In this document: positions 59,367 to 64,000 of the stretch, piece after piece
Layout of the letters: each line of letters begins with the position of its first letter
Numbering within the stretch: the stretch's first letter is position 1
NCBI GenBank assembly: GCA_027576995.1
Contig: JANBQC010000016.1
Coordinates: forward strand, 1,441-65,440
Reading direction: 5' to 3'
DNA: 64,000 bases
Source: Dimargaris cristalligena
Lineage: Eukaryota > Kickxellomycota > Dimargaritomycetes > Dimargaritales > Dimargaritaceae
The notes under the pieces: generated by a model
Told to the model about the DNA's origin: nothing
Seen by the model: only the letters and a program-made list of their open reading frames with translations
The model's database searches: none
Translations under genes and position numbers: made by a program

Positions 59367-60823
59367 ATGACTCAGACCCAGTTTCTGAAAGAACCCCGCA
59401 CCGTCAGTGTCCTGGGCGTTGATTTCAGCGGCGGTCAGCCTAAGGAAGGCGTCGACGAAGGTCCCTTCCAAATGATCCAGTTCGGCATTCTGGACCAGAT
59501 TAAAGAACTCGACTGGCGGGTGGAGTTCGACGGCAGCTTCCCCAACTACAAGAAGCTCATCCCCACCGTGGATCCCGATATCGGCACCATGAAGAAACCC
59601 CGGGCGGTGTCCAACGTCACCCGCGCCCTCGCTCAAAACATCCAGGGTCAAGCCGAAAAGGGCCACCTCGCCCTTAGCCTAGGGGGTGACCATAGCATCG
59701 CCATTGGAACCATCTCTGGGACTGCTGCCGTGTACGACAACCTCTGCGTGATCTGGGTTGATGCCCATGCGGTAAGTATCTCTGACAATTATAGCTGGAT
59801 CAAGCTGTTTACAAGTCTCCAGCGGAAGTTCGCCTTGGTCGGTAGAACATTCCGCAATGGTATCGGTTGAAACCAGCATACCGCTGAATAGTTGTAGAGG
59901 TTGGCCGCGGCTGAGCAGGGCAGGCCGCGCCATTGCCGTTCTGCCTTTTGGGGCTCTGTGACTGGTTGTATTTTTTTACCCACGATTATATCAGGTGGCA
60001 GGTTGGGGGGGAGGTGAAGGGGAGGAAGGGGGCGATGGAGATCGTCCGCCACCAAGTGGTGATTTATTCTGAGTCCATGGCTAAGTTACCGTTAATCCGG
60101 GGCAAATCCACCATGAGAAAGAAAATGAGAGGCAGTGAGTGCGGGTTGATGGTGATCCCTCTTCTGCTACCCCCTCACCCCCGTCGATACTAACTTTGGG
60201 CTCTAATCGACCTTAATCGTGTGCTAATTAATAACCCCCTATTCCCGGTTTGGCCCTACTTATTATTCCTCTGCACTCGATTATAGGACATCAACCCCGT
60301 CGCTGAAAGCCCTTCAGGCAACCTACATGGCTGCCCCCTGTCCTTCCTTATCGATGGCATCAACGGGGAAGTCCCCGAGTTCGAGTGGGTCAAACCCTGC
60401 CTGACCCCCGACCGCCTCGTTTACATTGGCCTGCGGGACGTGGACATCGCCGAGAAGCGGGTGATTAAGAAGCTGGGTATCAAGGCCTTTTCCATGCACG
60501 ACGTGGATAAGTACGGTATCGGCAAGGTGGTTGAAATGGCCATTAACCATGTTAACCCCCATCGCAACCGCCCCATCCACCTGAGCTTCGATGTCGATGC
60601 CCTGGACCCTACCGTGGCTCCCTCAACCGGTACCCCCGTGCGAGGTGGACTGACCTTCCGCGAGGGCCACTACATTTGCGAAGCCGTGGCTGAAACCGGT
60701 CTCCTGGTGGCCATGGATATGGTAGAGGTGAACCCCGCCCTGGGGGACGACGATAGCTTACTGCAGACCGTAACTGTGGGCTGCTCCCTCGTACGGTGCG
60801 CCCTCGGCGAGACCCTCCTCTAG
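59367..60823 (+). CDS. CAR1: Arginase
   Basis: Two exons, 59367-59771 and 60287-60823 (942 nt, 313 residues; typical length about 310-330), joined in phase 0 across a 515-bp intron, the longest in the window. Arginase hydrolyses arginine to ornithine and urea with a two-manganese centre. The metal ligand motifs are intact: GGDHSIAIGT, WVDAHAD (split by the intron after GCG) and SFDVDALDP. The loop PSTGTPVRGGLTFREG and the C-terminal VEVNPALGD are also conserved. The sequence following DAHAD is INPVAESPSGNLHGCPLSFL, as expected. I chose ATG 59367, after cacacc, which begins MTQTQFLKEPRTVSVLGV. A longer in-frame stretch upstream is CT-rich leader. Together with argininosuccinate lyase at 7-8.4 kb, both synthesis and breakdown of arginine are represented. 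Confidence 0.97.
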
Positions 60824-61219
60824 GACTTATTTTATTTTCAAACGTGTTTACCATTGGCATTATTCGCCCCAACCCGTTCTTAAAAATAAAAGGAAGTGTC
60901 TATCATTCCGCGTGATTATAGATGGGCGAGGCATTGAGTTGGGAGGGCAGTTCTAGTAATTGGCCCTTTTCTCGTGGCGGGATTAATATGGCCAATGGGT
61001 ACAATTAATATCTATACCGAAGCCTGAAGGAAGGTAGAGGAGAGTGTATGGAGCCTCATTAAGGGTTCGCCAATTCACTAAAGAATAAACACCGTTTATA
61101 CATCCTCTTGTTCACACAGCCCCTATCCTTGGCCTCGCTTTACTAGTGGTTCATTTCTCCCCCTTCTTATCGTTTCTTCGTTTCGTGCAATAAGTTGACC
61201 AAGTTCGGGCTCCGACGAC
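60824..61219. other. Intergenic spacer
   Basis: Arginase 3' end (aataaaagg near 60884 may be a poly-A signal) and the CT-rich leader of the next gene. Confidence 0.45.
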
Positions 61220-62270
61220 ATGACCTCGCCCATTGGCCCGCTTCACCCATTCCGAACCGCATTACACCATACGCTCGGTCACGATGAAACTCGGGTAACA
61301 GCCCTCCATCGCCAATTAGTCAACGACTTCGAGGTACTTCCACGACTTTTCGCATTTATACGAAGCGATTACACACCCCCATGTATCCCATGCACCTTCT
61401 TCTTGTCCAGTCCCTATATAGTCAACCCCCCCCTCCCACCTATAATTATAACTGTCTAAGCCGTGCTATATTATATATATATATATATCACCCCTCCCCC
61501 CACCCCGTCCGACTGGATGTTCAAATTGATTTACAATGCTAATTAGTCCACGGCGCACCTTTCAGTACCCGCCGAATGGGCCCGCCAGGCGGACGATTTG
61601 AAAGTATTACAGCGTCAGCAGGAGCTGGCGCTTGGTCGGCTAAAAGTGCAACAGGAGCGGTCTCTTGAGTCCCTGGAAGGTATAGGAGTAATGCCGGGAG
61701 CTATCTTATTGCCAAACCCCCCCCCCTGTCCGACTCTTTGGTCTGACAATGGGTAATTGGGGGGCATTGGCCTACCAGCGGGTGTCCTACCCAGCTCCTA
61801 TACTACCCGTTCCTGGATTGCGGATGTTTGGAATCAATGCTAATTCGTACTTCAAGCTATATCTATCTACCTATCAATCAATCTAAATAATTGCATGTCC
61901 GGATTGATATCTTAGATCTCGGGACATCGATTGCGAGTGGATCCCAAGCACTACAGTTGGCCGAAGAAAGTTTGGCCCGTATCGGCAAGGTAAGATCGAA
62001 TCACCAACCGGGTGGGAGGTTTTTTTAAAAAAAATATATATATGAAGGATTATGTCATCAAACTGGCCATGTCTAACCTTCGCATGTTTGCAATCCTCTA
62101 ACCGCCCTCTCTACCTTTCATAGGAAGAGGACGATGTGGGCCTTGCGCAATCCCGCCTGGTCCAAAAACTGAACCGAGAAAAGATTCAATTTCAAGACCA
62201 ATTAGAACGCGATTACCAGGCGTTTTTAGCCCGACATGCCGAGGGAATGGCGGAGGCCATGCGCGAATAA
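61220..62270 (+). CDS. Coiled-coil protein, unrecognised
   Basis: Four-exon model: 61220-61333, 61547-61679, 61916-61989 and 62124-62270 (468 nt, 155 residues), with consistent phases (0, 1, 0). The acceptors are aattag, cttag and catag; the donors include gtactt, gtatag and gtaaga, so the first is the weakest. The protein starts MTSPIGPLHPFRTALHHTLG and then is almost entirely charged, Gln/Leu-rich helix, with LKVLQRQQELALGRLKVQQE, LQLAEESLARIGKEEDDVGL and REKIQFQDQLERDYQAFLA. That pattern indicates a small coiled-coil subunit of a larger complex, for example a BLOC/BORC- or kinetochore-type protein, but I cannot assign it. No membrane segment or signal peptide is present. Confidence 0.7.
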
Positions 62271-63893
62271 GCGTGGAATCAATCCGGTATAATGTAATAA
62301 ATATTGCAACGTTAGTTTAGAATCCCCACTCCACCTCATTGGGTTAATCACGTGAGCAAATCGGGAAAACAAGCTATATGGAATGGAAAGAGCTGGTCTT
62401 ATGCCCTTACCTTCATACTTGGCCGGACCGCTTGGGAATAAGTAGTAAACAGTAAACAAAGGGTTGCGGCTTTCCTATTCACTGAAAACCAAATAGATGG
62501 GGGGGGGAGCTTTAGGGTGAAGAGCAATTTAGTTGACCCAACCCGCCTAAATTAACGTCCCACGCTCTAACTAGCTATGAGGGTGGGATATATAATAATC
62601 TATCATAGTGGACAACTTTCGCACTCCACGGACGGACACCATCGGTTAATTGTCGTCGCCCTCTTGTTGAGTTTCATGTTTAGTGTTTCTTTTCTGTAAT
62701 TGTATAGTCAGGCGGTTTGTGTAACTAACTAGCTCTAACTCTGGGCCGTTGGAAAGTCCCTTTCCCTCCCCCTCATGCGAAGACCCATCGTTTTCCCCTT
62801 TGGCTGCTTCTCTGTATTATATAGTTCGCCCGCCTTTCGTTTGCTTTGTCCTTCGTTATCCGTGTATTGATGGTGGTGCTGTTATCCGCTGTTCCGTTCC
62901 TTGAGATCCCCCTCTCTCTCCTCTTCTCGTTACTATACTGAACCCTTCTCTGCATATACTCAACCACCACCAGCTGAGTTGGACCGCCGATCCCGGCTTG
63001 AGCTTTGCCTAGTAATTTTTCTCCCAGCCTGGGTCGTATAGTGCATACAGTCTGAAATACTTACTCTCCGAATTTTGCCAGACTCGCTTAAAAACCCGAC
63101 CACCTCCCACTTCTCTCTCCCTCTTTCTCGTTTTTTGGCTGGACTCGGAGTATATAATAATTACATGCTCTAGGGTTGCTTATTGCTGCTCTTGTCCATG
63201 CACATATCGAGCCTCTCTCCCCCTTTTCACCCTTCCCTCCTCTCTCCTCTTACTGGGCCCCACGCATACCACTCTTCATTATCCGTCCCAAGAGCCTAGC
63301 CACCACTTCCCGTTGCATGGTCCAATTGCTCTCTACTCTGTTATACTGTTGTCTGTACGGTGTATTGGTTCCATTATCCGTCCGTCTATTCAGTCCTTGT
63401 TGTCCTCCGCTCACACATACACACATACACGCCCACCCTCGCCGCATCCTTCTCTCCCTTCTTTTTTCCCAGTTGTCCCCTGAGTCCGCGACTTGTATTA
63501 TCCCTTTTTTTTTTGTTGTCAACTGATCTGTATAAGGGCTCGCTCTTCCCTAACCTCCACTTGCCTCTCTTCATTTTCGCTTAAATATATTTAGTTATTC
63601 TACATTTATATACATACATGTGATACCCTATCAACCCATTTGTCCGTGGCTCTGTCCTTTTACAATTCCACATTTATCAAAGAAGCTGCTGTTTACAACT
63701 CGGTCCATTTATCCACATTACACGCCCTGGTTCCGTCCAGTATATTCCTGTCTGCGTCAATTATCCTCAACCTTAGTCCCTTCCGATCCAATTCACTACT
63801 GTGCACCCTCGTACCTTCCATTAAACCATATTGCCCTTCACCAGGTCCCAAACAGCTTACTCTCAACCCGCATTGCCACTCCATTAATTATCA
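62271..63893. other. Gene-poor stretch with long CT-rich leader
   Basis: No supported gene. From about 62750 to 63700 the plus strand is markedly CT-rich, with CA repeats near 63412-63430, presumably the promoter and 5' leader of the gene starting at the right edge. Confidence 0.45.
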
Positions 63894-64000
63894 ATGCTTT
63901 CCCATGAGGATGCCGCTGTCTTTAGCGGAGAAGAAATCGACATTATCTTCTCCGGCGATGAACCAATAGACAATGACGAGGACGACGACTACGGGGCCAC
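63894..64000 (+). CDS. Start of a gene truncated by the right edge
   Basis: From the ATG at 63894 the frame is open for 35 codons to the window edge and encodes a very acidic N-terminus (GEEIDIIFSGDEPIDNDEDD, then DYGAT). It follows a long CT-rich leader like those of the arginase and DUG3 genes. Acidic N-termini of this kind occur in several nuclear or ribosome-assembly proteins, but the fragment is too short to name. The codon after ATG continues without a stop, and an alternative ATG ten bases later is in another frame that stops quickly. Confidence 0.5.
   Translation, partial: MLSHEDAAVFSGEEIDIIFSGDEPIDNDEDDDYGA

Overview
The window looks like nuclear DNA of an intron-rich, early-diverging fungus. 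Genes have many short introns with GTAAGT-type donors and CTNAY-like branch points. Recognisable proteins include the fungal glutathione-degradation amidotransferase DUG3, a complex I subunit and a complex I assembly methyltransferase (so this is not a complex-I-less yeast), V-ATPase subunit E, argininosuccinate lyase and arginase. My guess is a zoopagomycete of the Kickxellomycotina/Dimargaritales type. That placement is an impression, not a demonstrated fact.

The layout alternates between conserved gene blocks and gene-poor accessory blocks. Left edge (1-5 kb): a minus-strand gene with long, nearly identical in-frame tandem repeats runs off the window; it is followed by a secreted-protein pseudogene and a MITE. 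Core block 1 (5.2-22 kb): CDF zinc transporter, argininosuccinate lyase, methylenetetrahydrofolate reductase, SEN54, NDUFAF7, DUG3. Accessory block (22-32 kb): three intact genes for predicted secreted proteins, one decayed paralogue and several MITE copies. Core block 2 (32-39.4 kb): a six-exon Nse6/SLF2-like gene with a canonical PIP box, V-ATPase subunit E, an unresolved gene or pseudogene, and NDUFV2. Accessory block (39.4-48.6 kb): two small secreted-protein genes, weak ORFs and more MITEs. Core block 3 (48.7-64 kb): SDR oxidoreductase, TTC1, trimethylguanosine synthase, a GPATCH8-type G-patch/C2H2 protein, arginase, a coiled-coil protein, and the start of a further gene at the right edge.

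The conserved genes are housekeeping genes with no operon-like logic. Themes recur: RNA processing (SEN54, TGS1, GPATCH8-type), mitochondrial complex I (NDUFV2, NDUFAF7), arginine metabolism (ASL, arginase), one-carbon metabolism (MTHFR) and glutathione turnover (DUG3).

The most interesting material is in the accessory blocks. A roughly 144-bp terminal-inverted-repeat element family has at least seven copies, in both orientations. Two secreted-protein families each have one intact and one decayed copy. The left-edge gene carries a recently expanded 204-bp coding repeat. Two genes contain microexons of 17 and 18 nt. No tRNA, rRNA or CRISPR array was recognised. All exon boundaries below were read by eye from splice signals and phase, so they are models.
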